A stretch of DNA of 64,000 nucleotides from Gallionellales bacterium GWA2_60_18 (GCA_001801105.1 MGWS01000026.1:1-64000); one strand, 5' to 3'; positions 48,901-58,768 are shown, numbered from the stretch's first letter. The notes: generated by a model from the sequence alone, not told the origin. Made by a program: numbers and translations.

Positions 48901-49796
48901 TGGAAGGTCTTCAGCTCGATGGTACGGCCTTGCCGCAACTGCCCGCATGGCTGCAAAAGCTGGCATCCGATGCGCAGTATCCGGTTACCGGCATCATCCT
49001 GGAACAGGGCAAGATCGAGGCCGATGGCGTTCAGCTTACGGGTATCGGCGGCAGCCTGGATTTTGACAATTCCGGGAAATTCGCCGGCGCGAAACTGCAT
49101 GCCGACGGGAACAAGATATCGCTGGATATCGCTGCCCCGGCAGGCGGCAAGGCGCCGCTGACGCTGACGTTGCGCGACACTGCGCTGCCGGGATTGCCCG
49201 GCCTGGTGTTCGAGGAACTGAACGCCAAGGGCGAATTGATGGACGGCGAACTGGCGATCAGCGATTTCGACAGCCACTTCATGGGCGGCCTGTTGTTCGG
49301 CGGCGCGCGCATCGACTGGCGCTCGGGCTGGCAAGCCAGCGGAACGCTGGTTGCCAAGGTTCTTGCGCTGCAAAACATGAATAAACTGCTCGAAGGCGAT
49401 CTGGATGGCACAGCCAACTTCCGGATGCAGGCGGAGAAGCTGTCCGGGCTGGCACAAAGCCTGAACCTGGATGGTTCGTTCGTCGTCAGCAAGGGCGTCA
49501 TCAACGGCATCGACATCGTCGAGACCACCCGCCTGCGCAGCAGGGAAAGCCGGCCCGGCGGAAGGACCCACTTCGATAAACTGAGCGGCGATCTTCTTCT
49601 GGCGAACGGAAGCTATGCCCTGAAGCAGCTGAAAATGAGTGCGGGCGTGTTGAGCGCGAGCGGCACAGCGGACGTCGCCAAACAACAGGTGTCCGGGCGC
49701 ATCTCCGCCGAATTGACTCTGCGTGCGGGGATGGGGCAGGTCATGCTGCAACTGGGCGGGACGACCGCGGGCCTTACGCTGCGAACTGCAAATTAG
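45942..49796 (+). CDS. Giant coiled-coil / class III cyclase-like / AsmA fusion protein
   Basis: A 1284-aa protein with five parts. (1) Residues 1-70 form a winged-helix-like domain (SGDLSGDIRRALLMVDGSAT). (2) About 115-545 is a long Ala/Glu/Lys/Arg coiled coil. (3) About 561-735 is a class III nucleotidyl cyclase domain with metal Asp in FFDVVGYT (near 568) and DTGDG (near 609) and the transition-state Asn/Arg in GDGINDAQR (near 674); the purine-selecting Lys is replaced (ILDTGDG). (4) A Pro-rich linker and second short coiled coil. (5) One membrane helix near 888-910 followed by a periplasmic AsmA-like domain to the C-terminus, homologous to the preceding gene. Cytoplasmic nucleotide sensing or synthesis linked to envelope lipid transport is an inference; cyclase activity is uncertain. 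Two 80-bp near-identical DNA repeats 270 bp apart (46722, 46992) lie in the coiled coil. Confidence 0.8.
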   Translation: MDNKTIFVRTDKGEDEVRNKSGDLSGDIRRALLMVDGSATFGEIGKRAAPSLRNMLEEVLKKLEKEGFIEDSAKFGKIPRMIVPTKLVTPVKKPADEGLGELDFTGIFRAPTPEMMAAEAARAKAEAEAAARAQAEARTRQQEAEAARLKAEQEAAQARAKAELAKQQAAAEARAREEAERQAREKTEAVRKKAEQEAARLRAELEAAKVKAEAAIRARAEAEKRARDEAAHLKAEQEKLQAQLVKDRAVAETKARLKAEQEAAQMRAELEAEKARIEAEAKAREEAAQRVREEAEAVRIKAQQEAEAARLKAEQEATHAREEAEHIKQEAMAEARAREEAAEAARVKAEQEAAQMRAELEAEKARIEAEAKAREEAARKESERIKQEALAEARAREEAAEAARFKAQQEAEAARLKARQEAETARIEAEAEAERIRLDAEQEALAHEEAEAMQLRAEVEAGAQQQEQAACLKAEQEAARVREEFELTRQKAEAEERAQAEVARRFLDDMQQHVPEVSEAAGEKVDQEAEALLLQSAKNMAEAAGEADRSGPGAKQAARSSSATVLFFDVVGYTKQSVKKQTRVKKQFTQVLADCLAAQVDGERIILDTGDGAAVGFLQHPEDALEVAMLFRKTVLANRHKDYPELKVRIGIHLGPINVVKDMNGQSNMVGDGINDAQRVMSFAGTDQIYVSRSYYDFISRLSDEYADLFEYRGSLKDKHEREHPVYELVDATVAAEESELPQAEEGRSPLRLEPFNIALSGEEAPTPEVALKTPEILPEVAAPASDAAESLQAVKTGETITVQGTVPPPAPLPAETAKPAAHMPSEEEVTKVAGEQARIWQEAERRAAEAARLKAEKAGQEIAERKKRKATKAKAPRIRFSTLAARMPWGKLAAGLFVTALIALFAAPYIVPTQGYATRIEQALSARLQQPVHVGKLAVRLLPVPRMELSDVSIGSAKQIKAQQARVNFTLSALFSSTKPIGSIELEGLQLDGTALPQLPAWLQKLASDAQYPVTGIILEQGKIEADGVQLTGIGGSLDFDNSGKFAGAKLHADGNKISLDIAAPAGGKAPLTLTLRDTALPGLPGLVFEELNAKGELMDGELAISDFDSHFMGGLLFGGARIDWRSGWQASGTLVAKVLALQNMNKLLEGDLDGTANFRMQAEKLSGLAQSLNLDGSFVVSKGVINGIDIVETTRLRSRESRPGGRTHFDKLSGDLLLANGSYALKQLKMSAGVLSASGTADVAKQQVSGRISAELTLRAGMGQVMLQLGGTTAGLTLRTAN

Positions 49797-49840
49797 CCCG
49801 ACGCTTCAACCCGGCTAATCCATTGGCCAAGAACCACGTC

Positions 49841-49860
49841 ATTCCGGTCTGCGCCGGAAT
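49841..49860. repeat. Short REP-like hairpin
   Basis: ATTCCGG-TCTGCG-CCGGAAT, preceded by CGTC, in the form of the widespread CGTCATTCC repeats. It lies between two convergent genes and may act in transcript ends, though no T-run follows. Confidence 0.5.
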
Positions 49861-49872
49861 AACTGCTCGGGT

Positions 49873-51066
49873 TCAAGCAAGTGCTTTCGCGATGCGCTCC
49901 AGCGCTTCACTGAGGTTCTTCATCGAGGTGGCGAACGACAGGCGCATATAGCCTTCGCTGCCGAAGGCTGATCCCGGCACCACGGCAACGCCGCCATGCT
50001 CCAGCAGATATTCCGAGAAAGCGATATCGGTCGTTTCCTTGATGGCACCCTTTGCATGCAGCGCGGCAATCGCTTCGCGCGCGTCGGGGAAGGCATAGAA
50101 CGCGCCGCCCGCCTTGATGCACTTCAGTCCCGGAATCCGGTTCAGCCCATTCACCACGAACTCGTGGCGCTCGCGGAACGCCTGCACCATCGGCACGATG
50201 CAGCCCTGGTCGCCGTTCAGTGCAGCCTCCGCCGCCACCTGCGAGATGGAGGTCGGATTGGAAGTGCTTTGCGACTGTACGTTCTCCATTGCGGTGATGA
50301 TGTTCTCCGGCCCGGCTGCATAGCCGATGCGCCAGCCGGTCATCGCGTAGGCCTTCGACACGCCGTTCAGCACCATGGTGCGCGGATACAGGTCGGGGCA
50401 GGCGTTCAGGATATTGACGAACTTCGCATCGGTCAGCGCGATGTGCTCGTACATGTCGTCGGTGGCGATCAGGATGTCCGGATGTTTGCGCAGCACCTCG
50501 CCCAGCGCTTTCAGCTCGTCCAGCGTATAGACCGCGCCGGACGGATTGCTCGGGCTGTTGATGACCACCATCTTCGTCCTGGGCGTGATCGCCGCCTCAA
50601 GCTGTGCGGCGCTCATCCTGAAACCCTGCTCGATGCCCGCCTGCACGATCACCGGCTTGCCTTCCGCGATGAGCACGATGTCCGGATATGACACCCAGTA
50701 AGGCGCGGGAATGATGACTTCATCGCCGGGGTTGATCACCGCCAGCGCGAGGTTGAAGAAACTCTGTTTGCCGCCACACGAGACCAGGATCTGTTTCGCC
50801 GTATAGTCCAAGCCGTTGTCGCGCTTGAACTTGGCGATGATGGCGGCCTTGAGCGACGGCGTGCCGCCGACCGCGGTGTACTTGGTGAAACCCTTGTTGA
50901 TCGCGGCGATTGCCGCATCCTTGATGTGCTGCGGCGTATCGAAATCCGGTTCGCCGGCGCCCAGCCCGATGATGTCCTTGCCTTCGGCTTTCAGTTTTGC
51001 CGCACGGGCAGTGACGGCGAGGGTGGGGGAGGGTTTGATGGCCTGTACGCGGGTGGAGAGAGACAC
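49873..51066 (-). CDS. PLP-dependent class I aminotransferase, aspartate aminotransferase-like
   Basis: A 397-aa fold-type I aminotransferase that would transfer the amino group of aspartate (possibly also to prephenate) to 2-oxoglutarate. The PLP Lys238 sits in NGVSKAYAMTGWRIGY. Other hallmarks are GAGEPDFDTP (37-45), KYTAVGGTPSLK, the NSPSNPSG motif near 170 and the terminal Arg motif YMRLSFATS. Family Ib. The gene is divergent from uvrB, with a TATAAT -10 box upstream (51099-51104, complement). Confidence 0.9.
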   Translation of the reverse strand: MSLSTRVQAIKPSPTLAVTARAAKLKAEGKDIIGLGAGEPDFDTPQHIKDAAIAAINKGFTKYTAVGGTPSLKAAIIAKFKRDNGLDYTAKQILVSCGGKQSFFNLALAVINPGDEVIIPAPYWVSYPDIVLIAEGKPVIVQAGIEQGFRMSAAQLEAAITPRTKMVVINSPSNPSGAVYTLDELKALGEVLRKHPDILIATDDMYEHIALTDAKFVNILNACPDLYPRTMVLNGVSKAYAMTGWRIGYAAGPENIITAMENVQSQSTSNPTSISQVAAEAALNGDQGCIVPMVQAFRERHEFVVNGLNRIPGLKCIKAGGAFYAFPDAREAIAALHAKGAIKETTDIAFSEYLLEHGGVAVVPGSAFGSEGYMRLSFATSMKNLSEALERIAKALA

Positions 51067-51098
51067 GATTTTTCCTTGTGGTTTTAACGTTGGCGCGG

Positions 51099-51104
51099 AT
51101 TATA
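51099..51104 (-). promoter_or_regulatory. -10 box for the aminotransferase gene
   Basis: The complement reads TATAAT, 33-38 nt upstream of the ATG at 51066. No convincing -35 box is visible at the right distance. Confidence 0.45.
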
Positions 51105-51181
51105 CCCGCCCCGCAAAAAGAGTGAATCGGCGAGGGTAAAGCCGGAAAATATCATTTTCCCCGTACAATACGCGCCCACCC

Positions 51182-53206
51182 ATGAACATCCAGACTTTCC
51201 CAGACAGCCCTTACCTCCTGCACCAGCCGTTCGAACCGGCGGGCGACCAGCCCACGGCCATCGCGCAGCTGGTGGAGGGCATCGAGGACGGACTCGCCTA
51301 TCAGACGCTGCTGGGGGTGACCGGCTCCGGCAAGACCTTCACCATGGCCAACGTGATCGCGCGCACCGGGCGGCCGGCCATCGTGATGGCGCCGAACAAG
51401 ACGCTGGCGGCGCAGCTGTATTCCGAGTTGCGCGATTTCTTCCCCGAGAACGCGGTGGAGTATTTCGTCTCCTACTACGACTACTACCAGCCCGAGGCCT
51501 ATGTGCCGTCGCGCGACGTGTATATCGAGAAGGATTCCAGCATCAACGAGCAGATCGAGCAGATGCGACTGTCCGCTACCAAGTCGATGCTGGAACGGCA
51601 GGACTGCGTGATCGTCGCCACCGTCTCGGCGATCTACGGTATCGGCGACCCGGTGGATTACCACGGCATGATCCTGCACCTGCGCGAGCACGAGAAGGTG
51701 ACGCAGCGCGATGTGATCCAGCGCCTGGTGGCGATACAGTACGAACGTAACGATATCGACTTCAATCGCAGCCACTTCCGCGTGCGCGGCGATGTGATCG
51801 ACATCTTCCCGGCCGAGAGCAGCGAGAACGCGGTGCGGGTCACGCTATTCGACGACGAGGTGGAATCGCTGGCGCTGTTCGATCCGCTCACCGGGCACAT
51901 CCAGACCCGCGTGCCGCGCTACACCGTGTATCCCTCCAGCCATTACGTCACGCCGCGCGCGACGACTTTGAAGGCCATCGAGACCATCAAGGTCGAGCTG
52001 GCCGAGCGCATCGCCTTCTTCCAGAAAGAGGGCAAGCTGGTGGAGGCGCAGCGCATCGAGCAGCGCACCCGCCACGACTTGGAGATGCTAGCCGAGATCG
52101 GCTTCACCAAAGGCATCGAGAACTACTCGCGGCATTTGTCGGGGCGTCCGAATGGCGCGGCGCCGCCGACGCTGATGGACTACCTGCCGCCGAACGCGCT
52201 GATGATCATCGATGAGAGCCACGTCACCATCCCGCAGATCGGCGGCATGTACAAGGGCGACCGCGCGAGAAAAGAAAATCTGGTTAACTACGGTTTTCGC
52301 CTGCCGTCCGCGCTGGACAACCGCCCGTTGCGTTTCGACGAGTTCGAGAAGGTGATGCGCCAGACCGTGTTCGTCTCCGCCACGCCGTCCACCTACGAGG
52401 CCGAACATACCGGACAGGTGGTGGAGCAGGTGGTACGCCCGACCGGTCTGGTCGATCCGATGATCGAGGTGCGGCCCGCCGCCAATCAGGTGGACGACCT
52501 GATGTCGGAAGTGACTTTGCGCACCAACGCGGGCGAACGGGTGCTGGTCACCACGCTGACCAAGCGCATGTCCGAGCAGTTGACCGAATACTTTTCCGAG
52601 CACGGCATCAAGGTGCGCTACCTGCATTCCGACATCGAGACCGTGGAGCGCGTCGAGATCATCCGCGACCTGCGCCTCGGCGTGTTCGACGTGCTGGTCG
52701 GCATCAACTTGTTGCGCGAGGGGCTGGATATCCCCGAGGTGTCGCTGGTCGCGATCCTCGACGCGGACAAGGAAGGCTTCCTGCGCTCCGAGCGCTCGCT
52801 GATCCAGACCATAGGCCGCGCCGCGCGCCACCTGCACGGCACCGCCATCCTGTATGCCGACCGCATCACCGACTCGATGCGCCGCGCTATCGACGAGACC
52901 GGGCGCCGTCGCGCCAAGCAGATCGCGCATAACGAAGCGCACGGCATCACGCCGCAGTCCATCGTCAAGCGTATCAAGGACATCATCGACACCGAATATG
53001 ACATGGACGCCGGGCGCAAGGCGCTGAAGGCGGCGCAGACCCAGGCGAAGTATCTGGCGATGAGCGAGAAGGAAGTATCGAAGGAGATCGCGCGGCTGGA
53101 GAAGGAGATGCTGCAAGCCGCGCGCAACCTGGAATTCGAAAAGGCCGCGCAACTGCGCGACGAATTGAGGAAGCTGCGCGAGAGCGTGCTGCTTTCGCCG
53201 CTGTAG
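51182..53206 (+). CDS. uvrB: Excinuclease ABC subunit B (UvrB)
   Basis: A 674-aa nucleotide-excision repair helicase-like protein that verifies damage and loads UvrC. Walker A is GVTGSGKT (45-52), and the beta-hairpin [12 protein letters not shown] at about 99-110 threads DNA. Motif II IIDESH lies near residue 342, the helicase C domain carries [16 protein letters not shown], and a C-terminal UVR domain (about 632-668) binds UvrC. There is no Shine-Dalgarno, and a TACAAT hexamer lies only 12 nt before the ATG, so translation could be leaderless. I see no clear LexA box in 51067-51181. Confidence 0.97.
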   Translation: MNIQTFPDSPYLLHQPFEPAGDQPTAIAQLVEGIEDGLAYQTLLGVTGSGKTFTMANVIARTGRPAIVMAPNKTLAAQLYSELRDFFPENAVEYFVSYYDYYQPEAYVPSRDVYIEKDSSINEQIEQMRLSATKSMLERQDCVIVATVSAIYGIGDPVDYHGMILHLREHEKVTQRDVIQRLVAIQYERNDIDFNRSHFRVRGDVIDIFPAESSENAVRVTLFDDEVESLALFDPLTGHIQTRVPRYTVYPSSHYVTPRATTLKAIETIKVELAERIAFFQKEGKLVEAQRIEQRTRHDLEMLAEIGFTKGIENYSRHLSGRPNGAAPPTLMDYLPPNALMIIDESHVTIPQIGGMYKGDRARKENLVNYGFRLPSALDNRPLRFDEFEKVMRQTVFVSATPSTYEAEHTGQVVEQVVRPTGLVDPMIEVRPAANQVDDLMSEVTLRTNAGERVLVTTLTKRMSEQLTEYFSEHGIKVRYLHSDIETVERVEIIRDLRLGVFDVLVGINLLREGLDIPEVSLVAILDADKEGFLRSERSLIQTIGRAARHLHGTAILYADRITDSMRRAIDETGRRRAKQIAHNEAHGITPQSIVKRIKDIIDTEYDMDAGRKALKAAQTQAKYLAMSEKEVSKEIARLEKEMLQAARNLEFEKAAQLRDELRKLRESVLLSPL

Positions 53207-53267
53207 GGATGCCCGGCGCTACGGCGTATAATGCCGCCTCTGAATCGAACATACCGAGACGAGTACA

Positions 53268-54623
53268 TTGAACACTGCCAGTTTTGCCAGCCTGAACCTG
53301 GCGCCTGAGATCCTCCGGACGCTGACCGAAGCCGGATACACCATCCCGACCCCGATACAGGCCCAGGCCATTCCGCTGGTGCTGGAAGGCCAGGACCTGA
53401 TGGCGGGCGCGCAGACGGGCACCGGCAAGACCGCGGCCTTCGCGCTGCCCATGCTGCAAAAGCTGCTGCCGCACGCCAGCACCAATACCTCGCCGGCGCG
53501 CCATCCGGTGCGGGCGCTGATCCTAGTGCCGACGCGCGAGCTGGCGATCCAGGTGGAAGCCAGCGTCAAGGCCTACGCGAAATACACCAAGCTGCGTTCG
53601 CTGGTGGTGTTCGGCGGAGTGGATATCAAGACACAGACGCCGCACCTGAAGACCGGCGTGGAGATATTGGTGGCGACACCGGGGCGTTTGCTGGACCACA
53701 TCGAGCAGAAGACGGTGCAGTTGAACCAGGTGCAGATGCTGGTGCTGGATGAGGCGGACCGCATGCTGGACATGGGCTTCATGCCCGACCTGAAGCGCAT
53801 CCTCGCGCTGCTGCCGAGGATACGGCAGAGCCTGATGTTCTCGGCCACGTTCTCGGACGAGATCAAGAAATTGTCGGAAGACTTCCTGATCTACCCGACG
53901 CTCCTCGAGGTCGCGCGCAGCAATGCCACCGCCGAGAACGTCACGCAAAAAGCCTACATGGTCGAGCAGGTGGACAAGCATGCGCTGCTGGTGCAATTGC
54001 TGCGCGGCAGCGATGCCACACAGGCCATCGTGTTCACCAAGACTAAACTCACCGCCAGCCGTCTCTCGCGGCAATTGCAGCGCGACGGCCTGGCTGCCGA
54101 CGCCATCCACGGCGACAAGAGCCAGCTGGAACGCATCCAGGCGCTGGATGCATTCAAGAGCGGAAAGATATCGACACTGGTCGCTACCGATGTCGCGGCA
54201 CGCGGCTTGGATATCGACCAGCTGCCGATGGTGATCAACTACGAGATCCCGCACGCGCCGGAGGATTACGTGCACCGCATCGGGCGCACCGGGCGCGCCG
54301 GCGCATCCGGCACGGCGATCTCGCTGGTGGCGCCGGAAGAGGAAAGATACCTGAAAGAGATCGAAAAGCTCATCAAGTGTGAGATCAGGAAAGAAACCGC
54401 CAACCTGCCGGCGCATCCGGCGCGGCATCAACGGACCGAGCGGCACGAGGAGCGCAGTCATGCGCCGCGACCGCCTGCAGCGGTAAAACGCAGCCACGAC
54501 GCCTGGTTCGACAAGCCCTACGAGCCGGGCGTCAGCACCGCGCCCGCGCAACCGCAGCCGGAAGCGCCGGCGGCCAAGCCGTCCGCCAGGCCGATGCCGG
54601 CGCTGTTCAGGCGGCCCCGCTGA
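53268..54623 (+). CDS. rhlE: DEAD-box ATP-dependent RNA helicase RhlE
   Basis: A 451-aa RNA helicase involved in RNA decay and ribosome assembly. The Q motif (FASLNLAPEIL...PTPIQAQAIP), Walker A AQTGTGKT at 48-55, DEAD near 163, SAT near 191, and HRIGRTGRAG near 345 are all present. The C-terminal extension (residues 380-451) is basic and Pro-rich with HDAWFDKPYEPG, as in RhlE of betaproteobacteria. The start is TTG 53268, based on the conserved N-terminus. RNase E is encoded nearby and is a known partner of such helicases. Confidence 0.93.
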   Translation: MNTASFASLNLAPEILRTLTEAGYTIPTPIQAQAIPLVLEGQDLMAGAQTGTGKTAAFALPMLQKLLPHASTNTSPARHPVRALILVPTRELAIQVEASVKAYAKYTKLRSLVVFGGVDIKTQTPHLKTGVEILVATPGRLLDHIEQKTVQLNQVQMLVLDEADRMLDMGFMPDLKRILALLPRIRQSLMFSATFSDEIKKLSEDFLIYPTLLEVARSNATAENVTQKAYMVEQVDKHALLVQLLRGSDATQAIVFTKTKLTASRLSRQLQRDGLAADAIHGDKSQLERIQALDAFKSGKISTLVATDVAARGLDIDQLPMVINYEIPHAPEDYVHRIGRTGRAGASGTAISLVAPEEERYLKEIEKLIKCEIRKETANLPAHPARHQRTERHEERSHAPRPPAAVKRSHDAWFDKPYEPGVSTAPAQPQPEAPAAKPSARPMPALFRRPR

Positions 54624-54649
54624 CCGGGGCGTTCTGGGCGTTTGCGGCG

Positions 54650-55147
54650 ATGAAGGCGGGAGACGGAAAAGTCGGCGTGCTGTTCGTCTGCATGGGCAAC
54701 ATCTGCCGTTCGCCCACCGCCGAGGCGGTGTTCCGCCATTACGTCGAGAATGCCGGCCTTTCGGAAAACATCCTGATCGATTCTGCCGGAACGCACGACT
54801 ACCACATCGGCGACCCGCCGGATGCGCGCGCCCGGCGCGCCGCGCAGCAGCGCGGTTACAACATGGGCGGATTGCGCGGGCGCCAGGTGGAAGTGAAGGA
54901 TTTTGAACGCTTCGACTATGTGCTGGCGATGGACGAGGGGAATCTCGCCATCCTGCAACGTCTTGCGCAACCGGTTGGCGGCAATCCCCAACTGTTCCTC
55001 GAATACGCTCGCCACCACGCCGAACGCGAAGTGCCCGATCCCTACTATGGTGGCGCTGACGGCTTCGAGCGGGTGCTGGATATGGTGGAGGACGCGGCGG
55101 AAGGACTGCTGCAACATATTCGCCAAAGGCATCTCGAGCGCGGCTGA
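54650..55147 (+). CDS. Low-molecular-weight protein tyrosine phosphatase
   Basis: A 165-aa phosphatase. The P-loop CMGNICRS has the nucleophile Cys14 and Arg20; the general acid Asp130 is in VPDPYYGG. Length and the second motif SAGTHDYHIGDPPDARA fit the family. It starts 27 nt after rhlE. Such enzymes often dephosphorylate Tyr kinases of exopolysaccharide export, but no such genes lie here. Confidence 0.93.
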   Translation: MKAGDGKVGVLFVCMGNICRSPTAEAVFRHYVENAGLSENILIDSAGTHDYHIGDPPDARARRAAQQRGYNMGGLRGRQVEVKDFERFDYVLAMDEGNLAILQRLAQPVGGNPQLFLEYARHHAEREVPDPYYGGADGFERVLDMVEDAAEGLLQHIRQRHLERG

Positions 55148-55244
55148 TCTCTCGTGGCGGCTTCGTGCCATAACCGGACAGCCACAGCCGCGATACTCAG
55201 TCATCGCGACTTGAAACAACTTTTTCTAGAGCATTAAAACCGCA

Positions 55245-55607
55245 TCAGGGGCCGCTGCCTTTGCCATTCCGGTCTTTGAATGAGCAAGTGTTGTCCTGTA
55301 TATGTCCTTTGTAATGCTTCTCGAACGAACGGCATATATCCGGTTTGAACAGCCACTGGTTATCCGGCGTGACAAACAGCTTTGCGTCTATCGGGAATTC
55401 CTGTTTCTGATAGATCTCGAAGAGATGCGCTTCATCGGGTGATATGCCGCTCCGGTGCAAATGTTCCACCAAGCCGCAGATCGTGTCAGAGAAGTAGGAG
55501 TTATATTCATCGCCTCCTCCAAAGATATGAACTCTGGCCTCATATGTATAAGGCAGGCTTTTGTCGTATTTCGACTTTGGGCCGAGTATTTTTTCAAGTA
55601 AGTTCAT
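55245..55607 (-). CDS. Orphan hypothetical protein
   Basis: A 120-aa protein, unrecognised. ATG 55607 (MNLLEKILGPKSKYDKS) is preferred over an upstream ATG at 55685, which would add 26 residues without a ribosome site. It is AT-richer than the flanking genes. Features: a GGGDEYNSYFSD loop, LFEIYQKQEFPIDAKLFV, four Cys and a basic C-terminus. It lies between a phosphatase and rne on the minus strand with no partner. Confidence 0.6.
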   Translation of the reverse strand: MNLLEKILGPKSKYDKSLPYTYEARVHIFGGGDEYNSYFSDTICGLVEHLHRSGISPDEAHLFEIYQKQEFPIDAKLFVTPDNQWLFKPDICRSFEKHYKGHIQDNTCSFKDRNGKGSGP

Positions 55608-55783
55608 GGTCGTTTGAGATAGGAAGTTCACATATCTGCTTGTCCAAATTGCCCTTACTATATAGCAGGAAATCGCCCATGTCACTGGGTGAATCCGTGG
55701 GGCTGAATAAAGAGCGGTTCTGACAATGTAATGGAGCGCCGCAAGCTGTCGTAAGCAAAAGGCCGGGCCAATGACTGCCCAAA

Positions 55784-55826
55784 CAAAAAAGCCGCACGAC
55801 GTGAAAGTCGTGCGGCTTTTGTTTTG
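55784..55826 (-). terminator. Rho-independent terminator of rne
   Basis: A perfect 10-bp stem, GCCGCACGAC / GTCGTGCGGC, with loop GTGAAA. T-runs lie on both sides, so it could also work in the other direction. It ends the leftward rne transcript. Confidence 0.9.
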
Positions 55827-55843
55827 TTGCCCAGGCCTGAGAA

Positions 55844-58402
55844 CTATGCCTGCGGGCGTTGCGTCTCGATCTGCACCAGCGGTTCGTTTTCCGCATACAC
55901 CTCGCGCTGACGTTGACGGCGGCGCGGTGCGGGTTGCTCCGTATGGCTGGACGGGGCGCTCACGACGGTGTTGAACTTGCCCGGATCGGTCTCGATCTGG
56001 ATCAGTCCCTTGCCGCTCGCCGCTGCCACCGGTGCGCTTGCCGCGACAGGTTTCGGAGCGACCGCTGCGACCGGTACAGCCGCTACAGCCGGTGCGAGGC
56101 TTGCCGCCGGCGTCGGGGTGGACGGGTAGGCGATATGCTCGGTCGGCTTCTGCGGCGGCACATAGCCTTCGGGGTAGGCGATGTATTCGGATGGCTTGGG
56201 GCTGGCCGGTGCGACTGCTGCGGGTGCGGCAGCCTGCACCGCAACGCCGGCTTCGCCATCCGTGGCCGAAGTTTCGGCATCTTGCGGCGCGTTTTCGCGG
56301 CGCTGGCGTTCGCGCTGTCCGCCACGGCGACCGCGGCGGCGACCGCCTTCGCGGGTACCGTTTTCCGCAGTCTGCTCGGTCGTTGCGCCGGCCTGATTTT
56401 CTTCGACCTCGGCAGAGGAAGCGACGGAAGGTTTGCCGGCCTGCGTCCTTTGCGCAGATTCTGCCGGTGCGCGCGGTGGGCGCGGCTGCTTGGGCTGGCG
56501 TGCCTCACGCGGCTCGCGTTGCTCTTGCGGACGGGGTTCGGCCTGTGCCTGCTTTTCGCCGCCACGGGCTTCGTTGCGGTCGCGGCGCTTGCCGCCTTCA
56601 CCGCGTTCGGCCCGGTCTCCGCGTTCGCGGCGCTTGCCACCTTCGCTGCGTTCGCCGCGCTCGCGGCGCTGATTGCCGCGTGATGCGCCAGCTGCCGGTC
56701 GGGCCTTGGGTTGTTCTTCTTCGCCCAGCTTCTTGAACCAGCCGAACAGCTTGCCGATGAGGGATGGTTTTTCTTCCTCGGCCTTCATCGGGGCAGGCTG
56801 CACCGGGGTGATGCCCTGTACCACGGCTTGCGCGCGCGCGGCCTTCTGCTGTTCCTGCGTGGCGGCGCCGGACGCGATCTCTTCGCTCGGTTTTTCCACC
56901 AGCTTGTAGCTTGCTTGCAGCATCTCCTCGGTCAGGTCGTCCTGACGCAGGCGGTTGATGTTGTAGTTGGGCGTTTCCAGATAGGGGTTGGGGATCAGTA
57001 TCACCGATACCCGCAGGCGCGACTCGATGCGATGGATGTCGGCGCGCTTCTCGTTGAGCAGGAAGGTGGCGACATCCACCGGCACCTGCACGTGGATCGC
57101 GGCGCTGCTTTCCTTCATCGCTTCTTCCTGAATGATGCGCAGGATGTGCAAAGCGGAAGATTCGGTGCCACGGATGTGGCCGACGCCGTTGCAACGCGGG
57201 CAGGTCATGTAGTTGCTCTCGCCCAGGCTGGGTTGCAGGCGCTGGCGCGACAGTTCGAGCAGGCCGAAGCGCGAGATCTTGGAGGTCTGCACGCGGGCGC
57301 GGTCGTAGTGCAGCGAGTCGCGCAGGCGGTCTTCCACAGCGCGCTGGTTGCGGGCGTTCTCCATGTCGATGAAGTCGATCACGATCAGGCCGCCGAGGTC
57401 GCGCAGGCGCAACTGGCGGGCGATCTCTTCGGCCGCCTCGAGGTTGGTGTTGAGCGCGGTGGTCTCGATGTCGCCACCCTTGGTCGCGCGTGCCGAGTTG
57501 ATGTCGATCGCGGTCAGCGCCTCGGTGTGGTCGATCACGATGGCGCCGCCGGAAGGCAGGCGTATCTCGCGGGAGTGCGCGGATTCGATCTGGTGCTCGA
57601 TCTGGAAGCGCGAGAACAGCGGCACGTCATCCACGTAGCGCTTGATGCGGTCGACGTTGTCCGGCATCACCGTGCTCATGAACGCCAGCGCCTGCTGGTA
57701 TACGTCCTCGGTGTCGATCAGGATCTCGCCGATCTCCGGGTTGAAGTAGTCGCGGATGGCGCGCACCACCAGGCTGCTTTCCAGATAGATCAGCGACGGG
57801 GCCTTCTCATCGCGCGCCGCGCCTTCGATCGCGTCCCACAATTGTTTGAGGTAGTCCAGGTCCCACTGCAACTCTTCCTTGTTGCGGCCGATGCCGGCGG
57901 TGCGGGCGATGATGCTCATGCCGCGCGGCACTTCCACCTGCGACAGTACCTCGCGCAGCTCGTCGCGTTCCTCGCCCTCGATGCGGCGCGATACGCCGCC
58001 GCCGTTCGGGTTGTTCGGCATCAGCACGATGTAGCGCCCGGCCAGGCTGATATAGGTGGTCAGCGCCGCGCCCTTGTTGCCGCGCTCGTCTTTTTCCACC
58101 TGCACCAGCAGTTCCTGGCCTTCGCGCAGCGCTTCCTTGATGGAGGGGCGGCTGCCGCAACCGGGCTGGTAATACTGCGGGGAAACTTCTTTGAACGGCA
58201 GAAAGCCGTGGCGGGTGCCGCCATATTCGACGAAGCAGGCTTCGAGGCTGGGCTCCAGGCGGGTGATGACGGCCTTGTAGATGTTGCTCTTGCGTTGCTC
58301 TTTACCGGCGGTTTCAATGTCCAGGTCGATGAGTTTCTGACCGTCGACAATGGCGACGCGGAGTTCTTCCGGCTGCGTCGCATTGAATAGCATGCGTTTC
58401 AT
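55844..58402 (-). CDS. rne: Ribonuclease E
   Basis: An 852-aa endoribonuclease and degradosome scaffold. The catalytic half has an S1 domain (about 37-127), a 5' sensor/RNase H-like fold, catalytic Asp300 (TAIDINSA) and Asp343 (VIDFIDM), and the zinc-link CPRC at 401-404, nearly the E. coli positions. A membrane-targeting segment ([17 protein letters not shown]) is near residue 560. The rest is a low-complexity Arg/Glu/Ala/Pro scaffold with repeated ERGE/RRERG-type basic parts and a conserved end (VQIETQRP). The SD GGGAG precedes ATG 58402. Confidence 0.96.
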   Translation of the reverse strand: MKRMLFNATQPEELRVAIVDGQKLIDLDIETAGKEQRKSNIYKAVITRLEPSLEACFVEYGGTRHGFLPFKEVSPQYYQPGCGSRPSIKEALREGQELLVQVEKDERGNKGAALTTYISLAGRYIVLMPNNPNGGGVSRRIEGEERDELREVLSQVEVPRGMSIIARTAGIGRNKEELQWDLDYLKQLWDAIEGAARDEKAPSLIYLESSLVVRAIRDYFNPEIGEILIDTEDVYQQALAFMSTVMPDNVDRIKRYVDDVPLFSRFQIEHQIESAHSREIRLPSGGAIVIDHTEALTAIDINSARATKGGDIETTALNTNLEAAEEIARQLRLRDLGGLIVIDFIDMENARNQRAVEDRLRDSLHYDRARVQTSKISRFGLLELSRQRLQPSLGESNYMTCPRCNGVGHIRGTESSALHILRIIQEEAMKESSAAIHVQVPVDVATFLLNEKRADIHRIESRLRVSVILIPNPYLETPNYNINRLRQDDLTEEMLQASYKLVEKPSEEIASGAATQEQQKAARAQAVVQGITPVQPAPMKAEEEKPSLIGKLFGWFKKLGEEEQPKARPAAGASRGNQRRERGERSEGGKRRERGDRAERGEGGKRRDRNEARGGEKQAQAEPRPQEQREPREARQPKQPRPPRAPAESAQRTQAGKPSVASSAEVEENQAGATTEQTAENGTREGGRRRGRRGGQRERQRRENAPQDAETSATDGEAGVAVQAAAPAAVAPASPKPSEYIAYPEGYVPPQKPTEHIAYPSTPTPAASLAPAVAAVPVAAVAPKPVAASAPVAAASGKGLIQIETDPGKFNTVVSAPSSHTEQPAPRRRQRQREVYAENEPLVQIETQRPQA

Positions 58403-58768
58403 ATCGTTGTCTCCCGCGCTCAGACACGGGCGAGGCCAAGCTACACGCGATCAGGCGTGCGAGAGGAGCAATCGTGCAAACATGGATGGTTTGTGCAAAC
58501 GGTTGGTCAAAATCGGTTCTCTGTCAGTAGCTTGTCTTAAATTGTCTGGGTGACGCAGCGTAGGCGCGTCACGGAAATCCACAGGTGCTTTGAGCGCGTA
58601 ATTCAATTACTATCGCTGCTGGTTCCGGTGAGCGATATTAACCGGGCTGCGGCTGGTAGGGGTGGCGGCATCATGAGCCGTCGCTTGTGCCAGAGATTGA
58701 ATCCGGCAGGAAGTTCATTCCAAACTTACCCGGTTACCCAAACGCGCGAGTGGCGAAGTATATTCAAA
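58403..58768. promoter_or_regulatory. Divergent rne-rluC intergenic region
   Basis: 366 bp without a supported gene. It must hold the rne leader, which in enterics mediates autoregulation, and the rluC promoter. The only clear structure is a 7-bp inverted repeat GTGACGC / GCGTCAC (58550-58572) in the middle. I cannot place -35 and -10 boxes with confidence. Confidence 0.45.

Noticed and set aside
56711..58390. A 559-codon frame antisense to rne
   Set aside because: Shadow of the rne gene; no start signals or domain.
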